From Neocallimastix lanati (nom. inval.) (Eukaryota > Neocallimastigomycota > Neocallimastigomycetes > Neocallimastigales > Neocallimastigaceae), in assembly GCA_016946835.1 (NCBI GenBank), contig JACVTC010000043.1, positions 517,501 to 581,500 of the forward strand: a stretch of DNA of 64,000 bases, given 5' to 3'. Under the pieces are notes generated by a model that saw only the letters and a program-made list of their open reading frames with translations, had not been told where the DNA came from and searched no databases. A program made the position numbers and the translations under genes. Below are positions 29,501 to 44,500 of the stretch, piece after piece (position 1 is the stretch's first letter; each line of letters starts with the position of its first letter).

Positions 29501-32500
29501 AAACTGAACAACCAGTTGAAGAAATTTCATCTGAACCAAAGGAAGAAGTAAAGGAAGAAATTGTTGAAATTCCAACTGAAGAACCAGGTAGAAAGAGATT
29601 TATTAAGAGAATTATTAAGTATATTACTAGAAAGAATCCAGTTACTGGTGAAGAAGAAGTTGTTGAAGAAGTTGTTGAAGAACAACCAACTGAACAACCA
29701 GTTGAAGAAATTTCTTCTGAACCAAAGGAAGAAGTTATTGAAGAACAACCAGTTGAACAACCAGTTGAACAACCAGTTGCTGAAGAAGTTGTTGAAGAAG
29801 TTGTTGAAGAACAACCAACTGAACAACCAGTTGAAGAAGTTTCTTCTGAACCAAAGGAAGAAGTTGTTGGAACTGTTGTTGAAGAACAACCAACTGAACA
29901 ACCAGTTGAAGAAGTTTATTCTGAACCAAAGGAAGAGATTGTTGAAGAACAACCTGCTGAACAACCAGTTGTTGAAGAAGTTGTTGAAGAAGTTGTTGAA
30001 GAAGTTGTTGAAGAACAACCAACTGAACAACCAGTTGAAGAAGTTTCTTCTGAACCAAAGGAAGAAATTGTTGAAACTGTTGTTGAAGAACAACCAACTG
30101 AACAACCAGTTGTTGAAGAAGTTGTTGAAACTGTTGTTGAAGAACAACCAGTTGAACAACCAGTTGTTGAAGAAGTTGTTGAAACCGTTGTTGAAGAACA
30201 ACCAACTGAACAACCAGTTGAAGAAGTTTCTTCTGAACCAAAGGAAGAAATTGTTGAAACTGTTGTTGAAGAACAACCAGTTGAACAACCAGTTGTTGAA
30301 GAAGTTAAGGAAGAAATTATTGAAGTTCCAACTGAAGAACCAGGTAGAAAGAGATTCATTAAGAGAATTATTAAGTATATTACTAGAAAGAATCCAATTA
30401 CCGGTGAAGAAGAAGTAGCTGAAGAAGTTGTTGAAGAACAACCAACTGAACAACCAGTTGAAGAAATTTCTTCTGAAACAAAGGAAGAAAATGTTGAAGA
30501 ACAACCAACTGAACAATCAGTTGAAGAAGTTTCTTCTGAACCAAAGGAAGAAATTGTAGAAGAACAACCAGTTGAAAAACCAGTTGTTGAAGAAGTTAAG
30601 GAAGAAATTGTTGAAGTTCCTTCTGAAGAACCAGGTAGAAAGAGATTCATTAAGAGAATTATTAAGTATATTACTAGAAAGAATCCAGTTACCGGTGAAG
30701 AAGAAGTAGCTGAAGAAGTTGTTGAAGAACAACCAGTTGAACAACCAGTTGTTGAAGAAGTTGTTGAAACTGTTGTTGAAGAACAACCTGCTGAACAACC
30801 AGTTGAAGAAGTTTCTTCTGAACCAAAGGAAGAAATTGTTGAAGAACAACCAGTTGAACAACCAGTTGTTGAAGAAGTTGTTGAAACCGTTGTTAAGGAG
30901 CAACCAAAGGAAGAAGTTAAGGAAGAAATTGTTGAAGAAGAAGTTGTTGAAGAAGTTGTTGAAGAACAACCAAATGAACAACCAGTTGAAGAAGTTTCTT
31001 CTGAACCAAAGGAAGAAATTGTTGAGGAAAAACCAGCTGAAGCAAAGAAGAATATACTTTATAGAGTATTTGGTAAATCTAATAAGCGTAAAGGAAAGAA
31101 GTTGAGTAATGGAAAGGTTGTTCAGGATAATGAAGAACAACAAGAAGTAATTGAAACAGTTGTTGAACAAGTTGCTGAAGAACCAGTTGAAGAATTTTCT
31201 TCTGAAATAAAAGAAGAAATTGTAGAAGAACAACCAGTTGAACAACCAGTAGAAGAAGTTTCTTCTGAACCAAAGGAAGAAATTGTTGAAGAAAAGCCAG
31301 CTGAACAACCAGTTGTTGAAGAAGTTGTTGAAACTGTTGTTGAAGAACAACCAACTGAACAACCAGTTGAAGAAGTTTCTTCTGAACCAAAGGAAGAAAT
31401 TGTTGAAACTGTTGTTGAAGAACAACCAGTTGAACAACCAGTTGTTGAAGAAGTTAAGGAAGAAATTGTTGAAGTTCCAACTGAAGAACCAGGTAGAAAG
31501 AGATTCATTAAGAGAATTATTAAGTATATTACTAGAAAGAATCCAATTACCGGTGAAGAAGAAGTAGCTGAAGAAGTTGTTGAAGAACAACCAACTGAAC
31601 AACCAGTTGAAGAAATTTCTTCTGAAACAAAGGAAGAAAATGTTGAAGAACAACCAGTTGAACAACCAGTTGTTGAAGAAGTTGTTGAAACCGTTGTTGA
31701 GGAACAACCAGTTGAACAACCAGTTGAAGAAGTATCTTCTGAACCAAAGGAGGAGATTGTTGAAGAACAACCAGTTGAACAACCAGTTGTTGAAGAAGTT
31801 GTTGAAACTGTCGTTGAAGAACAACCAACTGAACAATCAGTTGAAGAAGTTTCTTCTGAACCAAAGGAAGAAATAATTGAAGAACAACCAGTTGAACAAC
31901 CAACTGAAGAAATTAAGGAAGAAATTGTTGAAGTTCCTTCTGAAGAACCAGGTAGAAAGAGATTCATTAAGAGAATTATTAAGTATATTACTAGAAAGAA
32001 TCCAGTTACAGGTGAAGAAGAAGTAGCTGAAGAATTTGTTGAAGAACAACCAACTGAACAACCAGTTGAAGAAGTTTCTTCTGAACCAAAGGAAGAAATT
32101 GTTGAAACTGTTGTTGAAGAACAACCAGTTGAACAACCAGTTGTTGAAGAAGTTAAGGAAGAAATTGTTGAAGTTCCAACTGAAGAACCAGGTAGAAAGA
32201 GATTCATTAAGAGAATTATTAAGTATATTACTAGAAAGAATCCAGTTACCGGTGAAGAAGAAGTAGCTGAAGAAGTTGTTGAAGAACAACCAACTGAACA
32301 ACCAGTTGAAGAAATTTCTTCTGAAACAAAGGAAGAAAATGTTGAAGAACAACCAGTTGAACAACCAGTTGAAGAAATTTCTTCTGAACCAAAGGAAGAA
32401 GTTGTTGAAACTGTTGTTGAAGAACAACAAACTGAACAACCAGTTGAAGAAGTATCTTCTGAACAAAAGGAAGAATTTGTTGAAGAAAAACATGCTAGTG

Positions 32501-35500
32501 AAAAGAAGAATATACTTTACAGAGTATTTGGAAAATCTAATAAACGTAAGGGAAAGAAGTTAAGTAATGGAAAGATTGTTCCAAATAATGAAGAGCAATA
32601 TGATGCAGTTGAACCAATTGAAGAAGTTTCATCTGAAACAAAAGATGAAATTATTGAAGAACAGCCAATTGAACAACCAGTTGAACAACCAATTGAAGAA
32701 GTTTCTTCTGAACCAAAGGAAGAAATTATTGAAGAACAACCAGTTGAACAGCCAGTTGTTGAAGAAGTTGTTGAAACTGTTGTTGAAGAACAACCAAAGG
32801 AAGAAGTTAAGGAAGAAATTATTGAAGTTCCAACTGAAGAACCAGGTAGAAAGAGATTCATTAAGAGAATTATTAAGTATATTACTAGAAAGAATCCAGT
32901 TACTGGTGAAGAAGAAGTTGTTGAAGAAGTTGTTGAAGAAAAACCAACTGAACAACCAGTTGAAGATATTTCTTCTGAAACAAAGGAAGAATTTGTAGAA
33001 GAAAAGCCAGCTGATGCAAAGAAGAATATACTCTATAGAGTATTTGGTAAATCTAATAAGCGTAAAGGAAAGAAGTTAAGTAATGGAAAGGTTGTTCCAG
33101 GAAATGAAGAACAAGAAGAAGTTGTTGAAACTGTTGTTGAAGAACAACCAGTTGAACAACAACCGATTGAGGAAGTTTCTTCTGAACCAAAGGAAGAAAT
33201 TGTTGAAGAACAACCAACTGAAAAACAAGTTGAAGAAATTTCTTCTGAACCAAAGGAAGAAGTTATTGAAGAACAACCTGCTGAACAACCAGTTGAAGAA
33301 GTTTCTTCTGAAACAAAGGAAGAAATTGTTGAAGAACAACAAGTTGAAGAACAACCAATTGAACAACCAGTTGTTGAAGACGTTGTTGAAGAACAACCAA
33401 CTGAAGAACAACAAGTTGAAGAAATTTCTTCTGAACCAAAGGAAGAGGTTATTGAAGAACAACCAATTGAACAACCAATTGTTGAAGAAGTTGTTGAAAC
33501 TGTTGTTAAAGAACAACCAGTTGAAGAACAACCAGTTGAAGAAGTTTCTTCTGAACCGAAGGAAGAAATTGTAGAAGAAAAGCCAACTGATGCAAAGAAG
33601 AATATACTTTATAGAGTATTTGGTAAATCTAATAAACGTAAGGGAAAGAAGTTAAGTAATGGAAAGGTTGTTCCAGGTAATGAAGAACATGAAGAAGTTG
33701 TTGAAACAGTTGTTGAAGAACAACCAATTGAGGAAGTTTCTTCTGAACCAAAGGAAGAACTTGTTGAAGAACAACCAATTGAGCAACCAGTTGTTGAAGA
33801 AGTTGTTGAAACTGTTGTTGAAGAACAACCAACTGAAAAACAACAAGTTGAAAAAATTTCTTCTGAACCAAAGGTAGGAGTTATTGAAGAACAACCAGTT
33901 GTTGAAGAAGTTGTTGAAACTGTTGTTGAAGAACAACCAACTGAAGAAAAACCAGTTGAGGAAGTTTCTTTTGAACCAAAGGAAGAAATTGTTGAAGAAC
34001 AACCAAAGGAAGAAATTAAAGAGGAAATTGTTGAAATTCCAACTGAAGAACCAGGAAGAAAGAGATTCATTAAGAGAATTATTAAGTACATTACTAGAAA
34101 GAATCCAGTTACCGGTGAAGAAGAAGTTGTTGAAGAGGTTGCTTCAGAACAACCAGTTGAAGAACAACCAATTGAACAAGCAGTTGTTGAAGAAGTTGTT
34201 GAAACTGTTGTTGAAGAACAACCAGTTGAAGAACAACCAACTGAACAACCAGTTGAAGAACAACCATCTGAACAACCAGTTGAAGAAATTTCTTCTGAAC
34301 CAAAAGAAGAAATTGTTGAAGAACAACCAGTTGAACAACCAGTTGAAGAAATTTCTACTGAACCAAAGGAAGAAATTGTTGAAGAACAACCAGTTGTTGA
34401 GGAAGTTGTTGAAACTGTTGTTGAAGATCAACCAGTTGAAGAACAACCAACTGAACAACCAGTTGAAGAAATTTCTTCTGAACCAAAAGAAGAAGTTATT
34501 GAAGAACAACCAATTGAACAACCAACTGAAGAAATTAAGGAAGAAATTGTTGAAGTTCCTTCTGAAGAAACTGGTAAGAATAGATTCATTAGAAGAATCA
34601 TAAAGTATATTACTAGAAAGAACCCAGTTACTGGTGAAGAAGAAGTTGTTGAAGAAGTTACTAAGGAACAACCAGTTGAAGAACAACCAGTTGAACAACC
34701 AGTTGAAGAAATTTCTTCTGAACCAAAGGAAGAAGTTATTGAAGAACAATCAATTGAACTACCAGTTGTTAAAGAAGTTGTTGAAACTGTTGTTGAAGAG
34801 CAACCAGTTGAACAACCAGTTGAAGAAGTTTCATCTGAACCAAAGGAAGAAATTGTAGAAGAAAAGCCAAATAATGCAAAGAAGAATATACTTTATAGAG
34901 TATTTGGTAAATCTAATAAACGTAAGGGAAAGAAGTTAAGTAATGGAAAGGTTGTTCCAGGTAATGAAGAACGTGAAGAAGTTGTTGAAACAGTTGTTAA
35001 AGAACAACCAGTTGAAAAACCAGTTGAAGAAGTTTCTTCTGAACCAAAGGAAGAAATTGTTAAAGAACAACTAGTTGAACAACCCATTGTTGAAGAAGTT
35101 GTTGAAACTTTTGTTGAAGAACAACCAATTGAACAAGTTGAACAACCAACTGAAGAAATTAAGGAAGAAATTGTTGAAGTTCCTTCTGAAGAAGCTGGTA
35201 AGAATAGATTCATTAGAAGAATCATAAAGTATATTACTAGAAAGAACCCAGTTACTGGTGAAGAAGAAGTTATTGAAGAAATTACTAAGGAACAACCAGT
35301 TGAAGAACAACCTGTTGAAGAGGTTTCTTCTGAACCAAAGGAAGAAATTATTGAAGAACAAATAATTGAACAACCAGCTGTTGAAGAAGTTGTTGAAACT
35401 GTTGTTGAAGAACAAACAGTTGAAGAACAACCAGTTGAACAACCAGTTGAAGAACAACCAGTTGAACAACCAGTTGAAGAACAACCAGTTGAACAACCAG

Positions 35501-38500
35501 TTGAAGAAATTTCTTCTGAACCAAAGGAAGAAATTGTTGAAGAACAACCAACTGAAGAAATTAAAGAAGAAATTGTTGAAATTCCAACTGAAGAACCAGG
35601 AAGAAAGAGATTCATTAAGAGAATTATTAAGTATATTACCAGAAAGAATCCAGTTACCGGTGAAGAAGAAGTTGTTGAAGAGGTTGCTTCAGAACAACCA
35701 GTTGAAGAACAACCAATTGAACAACCAGTTGTTGAAGAAGTTATTGAAACTGTTGTTGAAGAACAACCAGTTGAACAACCAGTTGAAGAAGTTTCTTCTG
35801 AACCGAAGGAAGAAATTGTAGAAGAAAAGCCAGCTGATGCAAAGAAGAATATACTTTATAGAGTATTTGGTAAATCTAATAAACGTAAGGGAAAGAAGTT
35901 AAGTAATGGAAATGTTGTTCCAGGTAATGAAGAACAAGAAGAAGTTGTTGAAACTGTTGTTGAAGAACAACCAGTTGAACAACAACCGATTGAGGAAGTT
36001 TCTTCTGAACCAAAGGGAGAACTTGCTGAAGAACAACCAAAGGAAGAAATTAAAGAAGAAATTGTTGAAATTCCAACTGAGGAACCAAGTAGAAAGAGAT
36101 TCATTAAGAGAATTATTAAATATATTACTAGAAAGAATCCAGTTACCGGTGAAGAGGAAGTTGTTGAAGAGGTTGCTTCAGAACAACCAGTTGAAGAACA
36201 ACCAATTGAACAACCAGTTGAAGATGTTTCTTCTGAACCAAAAGAAGAAATTGTTGAAGAACAACCAGTTGAAGAACAACCAATTGAACAACCTGTTGTT
36301 GAAGAAGTTGTTGAAACTGTAGTTGAAGAACAACCAGTTGAAGAAGTTTCATCTGAACTAAAGGAAGAAATTGTTGAAGAACAACCAGTTGAAGAAGTTT
36401 CATCTGAACCAAAAGAAGAAATTGTTGAAGAACAACCAGTTGAACAACCAGTTGTTGAAGAAGTTGTTGAAACTGTTGAAGAACAACCAGTTGAGGAAGT
36501 TTCTTCTGAACCAAAAGAAGAAATTGTTGAAGAACAACCAGTTGAACAACCAGTTGTTGAAGAAGTTGTTGAAACTGTTGAAGAACAACCAGTTGAGGAA
36601 GTTTCTTCTGAACCAAAGGAAGAAATTGTCGAAGAACAACCAGTTGAAGAACAACCAATTGAACAACCTGTTGTTGAAGAAGTTGTTGAAACTGTAGTTG
36701 AAGAACAAATAGTTGAAGAAGTTTCATCTGAACCAAAGGAAGAAATTATTGAAGAACAACCAGTTGAACAACCAGTTGTTGAAGAAGTTGTTGAAACTGT
36801 TGTTGAAGAACAACCAACTGAACAACCAGTTGAAGAAATTTCTTCTGAACCAAAGGAAGAAATTGTTGAAGAACAACCAGTTGAACAACCAACTGAAGAA
36901 ATTAAGGAGGAAATTGTTGAAGTTCCTTCTGAAGAAGCTGGTAAGAATAGATTCATTAGAAGAATCATAAAGTACATTACTAGAAAGAACCCAGTTACTG
37001 GTGAAGAAGAAGTTGTTGAAGAAGTTACAAAGGAACAACCAGTTGAAGAACAACCTGTTGAAGAGGTTTCTTCTGAACCAAAGGAAGAACTTGTTGAAGA
37101 ACAACCAAAGGAAGAAATTAAAGAAGAAATTGTTGAAATTCCAACTGAAGAACCAGGTAGAAAGAGATTCATTAAGAGAATTATTAAGTACATTACTAGA
37201 AAGAATCCAGTTACCGGTGAAGAAGAAGTTATTGAAGAAGTTACTAAAGAACAACCAGTTGAAGAACAACCAATTGAACAACCAGTTGAAGAAGTTTCTT
37301 CTGAACCAAAGGAAGAAATTGTTGAAGAACAACCAGTTGAAGAAATTTCTTCTGAACCAAAGGAAGAAGTTATTGAAGAACAACCAATTGAACAACCAAC
37401 TGAACAACAAGTTGAACAACCAACTGAAGAAATTAAGGAAGAAATTGTTGAAGTTCCTTCTGAAGAAACTGGTAAGAATAGATTCATTAGAAGAATCATA
37501 AAGTACATTACTAGAAAGAACCCAGTTACTGGTGAAGAAGAAGTTGTTGAAGAAGTTACTAAGGAACAACCAGTTGAAGAACAACCAGTTGAACAACCAG
37601 TTGAACAACCAGTTGAAGAACAACCAGTTGAACAACCAGTTGAACAACCAGTTGAAGAACAACCAATTGAACAAGCAGTTGAAGAAGTTTCTTCTGAACC
37701 AACGAATGAAACAGTAGGAGAATCCCCGATTGAACAGACAATAGTCGAAGAAGATGTAGAGGAACAACAAACAGAAAAACCAATAGAAGAAAATGAAAAT
37801 AAAGAAGAAAGTAATGTAATTGAGAATTTAATTAATGAGGCAAAGGATATATTTACAAATAATTTGAATGAGAAATTAAATAATTTAATTCCTTCTGTTA
37901 TAGATAGTATTATAAATGAAGCTTTAGATGTTGATGGAAGTGAAGGAAAAGAAGAAAATACTAATGGTAAAAAATTATTAGATTTATTCAGTAGTGTAAT
38001 TGGAAATAATGAGGAACAACCAATTGAAGAACAACCAATTGAAGAACAACCAATTGAAGAACAACCAGTTGAAGAACAACAAGTTGAAGAAATTTCTTCT
38101 GAACCAAAAGAAGAAATTATTGAAGAACAACCAGTTGTTGAAGAAGTTGTTGAAACTGTTGTTGAAGAAAAACCAGTTGAACAACCAAATGAACAAACAG
38201 TTGAAGAAATTTCTTCTAAACCAAAAGAAGAAATTGTTGAGGAAAAACCAAATGAGCAAACTGCTGTTGAAGAAATTGTTGAGGAACAACCAGTTGAAGC
38301 AGTTTCTGCTGAACCAAAGGAAGAAATTGTGGAAGAACAACCAAATGAGCAACCTGTTGTTGAAGAAGTTGTTGAAACTGTTGTTGAGGATCAATCAAAT
38401 GAAAAAATAAATGAAGAAATTGAAAATGGAAATAAAGAAGAAAGTAATGTAATTGAGAATTTAATTGATGAAACTAAGGAATTATTTACAAATAATTTAA

Positions 38501-41500
38501 ATGAGAAATTAAATGATTTAATTCCTTCAGTTATAGATAGTATTATAAATGAAACTTTGAAAATTGGTGAAAATGAAGGAAAAGAGGAAAGCACAAATGG
38601 TAAAAAATTATTAGATTTATTCAGTAGTGTAATTAGAAATAATGATGAACAACCAGTTGTTGAAGCTATTGTTGAAGAAAAAGCATCTGAGCAACCAATT
38701 GAAGAAGTTTCTTCCGAACTAAAGGAAGAAATTGTTGAAGAACAACCTATTGAACAAATGGTTGAAGAAGTTTCTTCTGAACCAAAGGAAGAAATTGTTG
38801 AAGAACAACAAATTGAGCAACCAGTTGTTGAAGCTTCTGAACCAAAGGAAGAAGTTATTGAAGAACAACCAATTGAGCAATCAGTTGTTGAAGAACAACC
38901 AGTTGAACAACCAGTTGAAGAAATTTCTTCTGAACCAAAAGAAGAAATTATTGAAGAACAACCAGTTGAACAACCAGTTGAAGAAATTTCTTTTGAACCA
39001 AAGGAAGAAGTTATTGAAGAACAACAAATTGAACAACCAGTTGTTGAAGAAGTTGTTGAAACTGTTGTTGAAGAAAAACCAGTTGAAGAAGAACCAGTTG
39101 AAGAAATTTCTTCTGAACCAAAAGAAGAAATTATTGAAGAACAACCAGTTGTTGAAGAGGTTGTTGAAACCGTTGTTGAAGAACAACCAGTTGAACAACC
39201 AACTGAAGAAATTAAGGAGGAAATTGTTGAAGTTCCTTCTGAAGAAACTGGTAAGAATAAATTCATTAGAAGAATCATAAAGTACATTACTAGAAAGAAC
39301 CCAGTTACTGGTGAAGAAGAAGTTGTTGAAGAAGTTACTAAAGAACAACCAGTTGAAGAACAACCAACTGAACAACCAGTTGAAGAAATTTCTTCTGAAC
39401 CAAAGGAAGAAGTTATTGAAGAACAACCAATTGAACAACCAGTTGTTGAAGAAGTTGTTGAAACTGTTGTTGAAGAACAACCAGTTGAAGAACAACCAAC
39501 TGAACAACCAGTTGAAGAAATTTCTTCTGAACCAAAGGAAGAAGTTATTGAAGAACAACCAATTGAAGAACAACCAGTTGAAGAACAACCAGTTGAGGAA
39601 CAACCAGTTGAACAACCAGTTGAGGAACAACCAGTTGAACAACCAGTTGAAGAAATTTCTTCTGAACCAAAGGAAGAAGTTATTGAAGAACAACCAATTG
39701 AACAACCAGTTGTTGAAGAAGTTGTTGAAACTGTTGTTGAAGAACAACCAGTTGAAGAACAACCAACTGAACAACCAGTTGAAGAAATTTCTTCTGAACC
39801 AAAGGAAGAAATTGTTGAAGAACAACCAGTTGAACAACCAGTTGAACAACCAGTTGAACAACCAGTTGAAGAAATTTCTTCTGAACCAAAGGAAGAAGTT
39901 ATTGAAGAACAACCAATTGAACAACAAGTTGTTGAAGAAGTTGTTGAAACTGTTGAAGAACAACCAGTTGAACAACCAGTTGAAGAAATTTCTTCAGAAC
40001 CAAAGGAAGAAATTGTTGAAGAACAACCTGTAGAACCACAAGTTGTTGAAGAAGTTGTGGAAACTGTTGAAGAACAAACAACTGAACAACCAGTTGAAGA
40101 AGTTACTTCTGAACCAAAAAAAGAAATTGTAGAAGAACAACCAGTTGTTGAAGAAGTTGTTGAAGAACAACCAGTTGAAGGACAACCAGTTGAACAACCA
40201 ACTGAAGAAATTAAGGAGGAAATTGTTGAAGTTCCTTCTGAAGAAACTGGTAAGAATAGATTCATTAGAAGAATCATAAAGTTTATTACTAGAAAGAACC
40301 CAGTTACTGGTGAAGAAGAAGTTGTTGAAGAAGTTACAAAGGAACAACCAATTGAAGAACAACCAGTTGAACAACCAGTTGAAGAAATTTCTTCTGAACC
40401 AAAAGAAGAAATTATTGAAGAACAACCAGTTGTTGAAGAGGTTGTTGAAGAAGTTGTTGAAACTGTTGAAGAACAACCAGTTGAAGAACAACCAGTTGAA
40501 CAACCAGTTGAAGAAATTTCTTCTGAACCAAAGGAAGAAGTTATTGAAGAACAACCAATTGAACAACAAGTTGTTGAAGAAGTTGTTGAAACTGTTGAAG
40601 AACAACCAGTTGAAGAAATTTCTTCAGAACCAAAGGAAGAAATTGTTGAAGAACAACCTGTTGAACAACAACCAATTGAACAACCTGTTGTTGAAGAAGT
40701 TGTGGAAACTGTTGAAGAACAAACAACTGAACAACCAGTTGAAGAAGTTACTTCTGAACCAAAAAAAGAAATTGTAGAAGAACAACCAGTTGTTGAAGAA
40801 GTTGTTGAAGAACAACCAGTTGAAGGACAACCAGTTGAACAACCAACTGAAGAAATTAAGGAGGAAATTGTTGAAGTTCCTTCTGAAGAAACTGGTAAGA
40901 ATAGATTCATTAGAAGAATCATAAAGTACATTACTAGAAAGAACCCAGTTACTGGTGAAGAAGAAGTTGTTGAAGAAGTTACAAAGGAACAACCAATTGA
41001 AGAACAACCAGTTGAAGAACAACCAGTTGAACAAACAGTTGAAGAACAACCAATTGAAGAACAACCAGTTGAAAAACCAGTTGAAGAAGTTTCTTCTGAA
41101 CCAAAGGAAGAAGTTATTGAAGAACAACCAATTGAAGAACAACCAGTTGAACAACCAGTTGAAAAAATTTCTTCTGAACCAAAAGAAGAAATTGTAGAAG
41201 AACAACCTGTTGTTGAAGAAGTTGTGGAAACTGTTGAAGAACAAACAACTGAACAACCAGTTGAAGAAGTTACTTCTGAACCAAAAAAAGAAATTGTAGA
41301 AGAACAACCAGTTGTTGAAGAGGTTGTTGAAACCGTTGTTGAAGAACAACCAGTTGAACAACCAGTTGTTGAAGAAGTTGTTGAAACTGTTATTGAAGAA
41401 CAACCAGTTGAACAACCAGTTGAACAACCAACTGAAGAAATTAAGGAGGAAATTGTTGAAGTTCCTTCCGAAGAAACTGGTAAGAATAGATTCATTAGAA

Positions 41501-44500
41501 GAATCATAAAGTACATTACTAGAAAGAACCCAGTTACTGGTGAAGAAGAAGTTGTTGAAGAAGTTACAAAGGAACAACCAATTGAAGAACAACCAGTTGA
41601 AGAACAACCAGTTGAACAACCAGTTGAAGAAATTTCTTCTGAACCAAAAGAAGAAATTATTGAAGAACAACCAGTTGTTGAAGAGGTTGTTGAAACCGTT
41701 GTTGAAGAACAACCAGTTGAACAACCAGTTGTTGAAGAAGTTGTTGAAACTGTTATTGAAGAACAACCAGTTGAACAACCAGTTGAACAACCAGTTGAAC
41801 AACCAACTGAAGAAATTAAGGAGGAAATTGTTGAAGTTCCTTCTGAAGAAACTGGTAAGAATAGATTCATTAGAAGAATCATAAAGTACATTACTAGAAA
41901 GAACCCAGTTACTGGTGAAGAAGAAGTTGTTGAAGAAGTTACAAAGGAACAACCAGTTGAAGAACAACCAGTTGAAGAACAACCAGTTGAAGAACAACCA
42001 GTTGAAGAACAACCAGTTGAACAACCAGTTGAAGAACAACCAATTGAAGAACAACCAGTTGAAAAACCAGTTGAAGAAGTTTCTTCTGAACCAAAAGAAG
42101 AAATTGTTGAAGAACAACCAGTTGTTGAAGAAGTTGTTGAAACTGTTGCTGAAGAACAACCAGTTGAACAACCAGTTGTTGAAGAAGTTGTTGAAACTGT
42201 TGCTGAAGAACAACCAGTTGAACAACCAACTGAGGAAATTAAGGAAGAAATTGTTGAAGTTCCTTCTGAAGAAGCTGGTAAGAATAGATTCATTAGAAGA
42301 ATCATAAAGTACATTACTAGAAAGAACCCAGTTACTGGTGAAGAAGAAGTTGTTGAAGAAGTTACAAAGGAACAACCAGTTGAAGAACAACCAGTTGAAG
42401 AACAACCAATTGAAGAACAAACAGTTGAGGAAGAACCACCAGTTGAAGAACCACCAGTTGAACAACCAGTTGAAGAAATTTCTTCTGAACCAAAGGAAGA
42501 AATTGTTGAAGAACAACCAGTTGAACAACCAGTTGAAGAAATTTCTTCTGAACCAAAAGAAGAAATTATTGAAGAACAACCAGTAGAACAACCAGTTGTT
42601 GAAGAAGTTGTTGAAACTGTTGTTGAAGAACAACCAGTTGAAGAAATTTCTTCTGAACCAAAGGAAGAAGTTATTGAAGAACAACCAATTGAACAACCAA
42701 CTGAAGAAATTAAGGAAGAAATTGTTGAAGTTCCTTCCGAAGAAACTGGTAAGAATAGATTCATTAGAAGAATCATAAAGTACATTACTAGAAAGAACCC
42801 AGTTACTGGTGAAGAAGAGGTTGTTGAAGAAGTTACAAAGGAACAACCAATTGAAGAACAACCAGTTGAGGAACAACCAGTTGAACAAACAGTTGAAGAA
42901 ATTTCTTCTGAACCAAAGGAAGAAATTGTTGAAGAACAACCAGTTGAACAACCAGTTGAAGAAATTTCTTCTGAACCAAAGGAAGAAATTATTGAAGAAC
43001 AACCAGTAGAACAACCAGTTGTTGAAGAAGTTGTTGAAACTGTTGTTGAAGAACAACCAGTTGAAGAAATTTCTTCTGAACCAAAGGAAGAAGTTATTGA
43101 AGAACAACCAATTGAACAACCAACTGAAGAAATTAAGGAAGAAATTGTTGAAGTTCCTTCCGAAGAAACTGGTAAGAATAGATTCATTAGAAGAATCATA
43201 AAGTACATTACTAGAAAGAACCCAGTTACTGGTGAAGAAGAGGTTGTTGAAGAAGTTACAAAGGAACAACCAATTGAAGAACAACCAGTTGAGGAACAAC
43301 CAGTTGAACAAACAGTTGAAGAAATTTCTTCTGAACCAAAGGAAGAAGTTATTGAAGAACAACCAATTGAAGAACAACCAGTTGAAGAACAACCAGTTGA
43401 GGAACAACCAGTTGAACAACCAGTTGAGGAACAACCAGTTGAACAACCAGTTGAAGAAATTTCTTCTGAACCAAAAGAAGAAATTATTGAAGAACAACCA
43501 GTTGTTGAAGAGGTTGTTGAAACCGTTGTTGAAGAACAACCAGTTGAACAACCAGTTGTTGAAGAAGTTGTTGAAACTGTTATTGAAGAACAACCAATTG
43601 AACAACCAACTGAAGAAATTAAGGAGGAAATTGTTGAAGTTCCTTCTGAAGAAACTGGTAAGAATAGATTCATTAGAAGAATCATAAAGTACATTACTAG
43701 AAAGAACCCAGTTACTGGTGAAGAAGAAGTTGTTGAAGAAGTTACAAAGGAACAACCAATTGAAGAACAACCAGTTGAAGAACAACCAGTTGAACAACCA
43801 GTTGAAGAAATTTCTTCTGAACCAAAAGAAGAAATTATTGAAGAACAACCAGTTGTTGAAGAGGTTGTTGAAACCGTTGTTGAAGAACAACCAGTTGAAC
43901 AACCAGTTGTTGAAGAAGTTGTTGAAACTGTTATTGAAGAACAACCAGTTGAACAACCAGTTGAACAACCAGTTGAACAACCAACTGAAGAAATTAAGGA
44001 GGAAATTGTTGAAGTTCCTTCTGAAGAAACTGGTAAGAATAGATTCATTAGAAGAATCATAAAGTACATTACTAGAAAGAACCCAGTTACTGGTGAAGAA
44101 GAAGTTGTTGAAGAAGTTACAAAGGAACAACCAGTTGAAGAACAACCAGTTGAAGAACAACCAGTTGAAGAACAACCAGTTGAAGAACAACCAGTTGAAC
44201 AACCAGTTGAAGAACAACCAATTGAAGAACAACCAGTTGAAAAACCAGTTGAAGAAGTTTCTTCTGAACCAAAAGAAGAAATTGTTGAAGAACAACCAGT
44301 TGTTGAAGAAGTTGTTGAAACTGTTGCTGAAGAACAACCAGTTGAACAACCAGTTGTTGAAGAAGTTGTTGAAACTGTTGCTGAAGAACAACCAGTTGAA
44401 CAACCAACTGAGGAAATTAAGGAAGAAATTGTTGAAGTTCCTTCTGAAGAAGCTGGTAAGAATAGATTCATTAGAAGAATCATAAAGTACATTACTAGAA

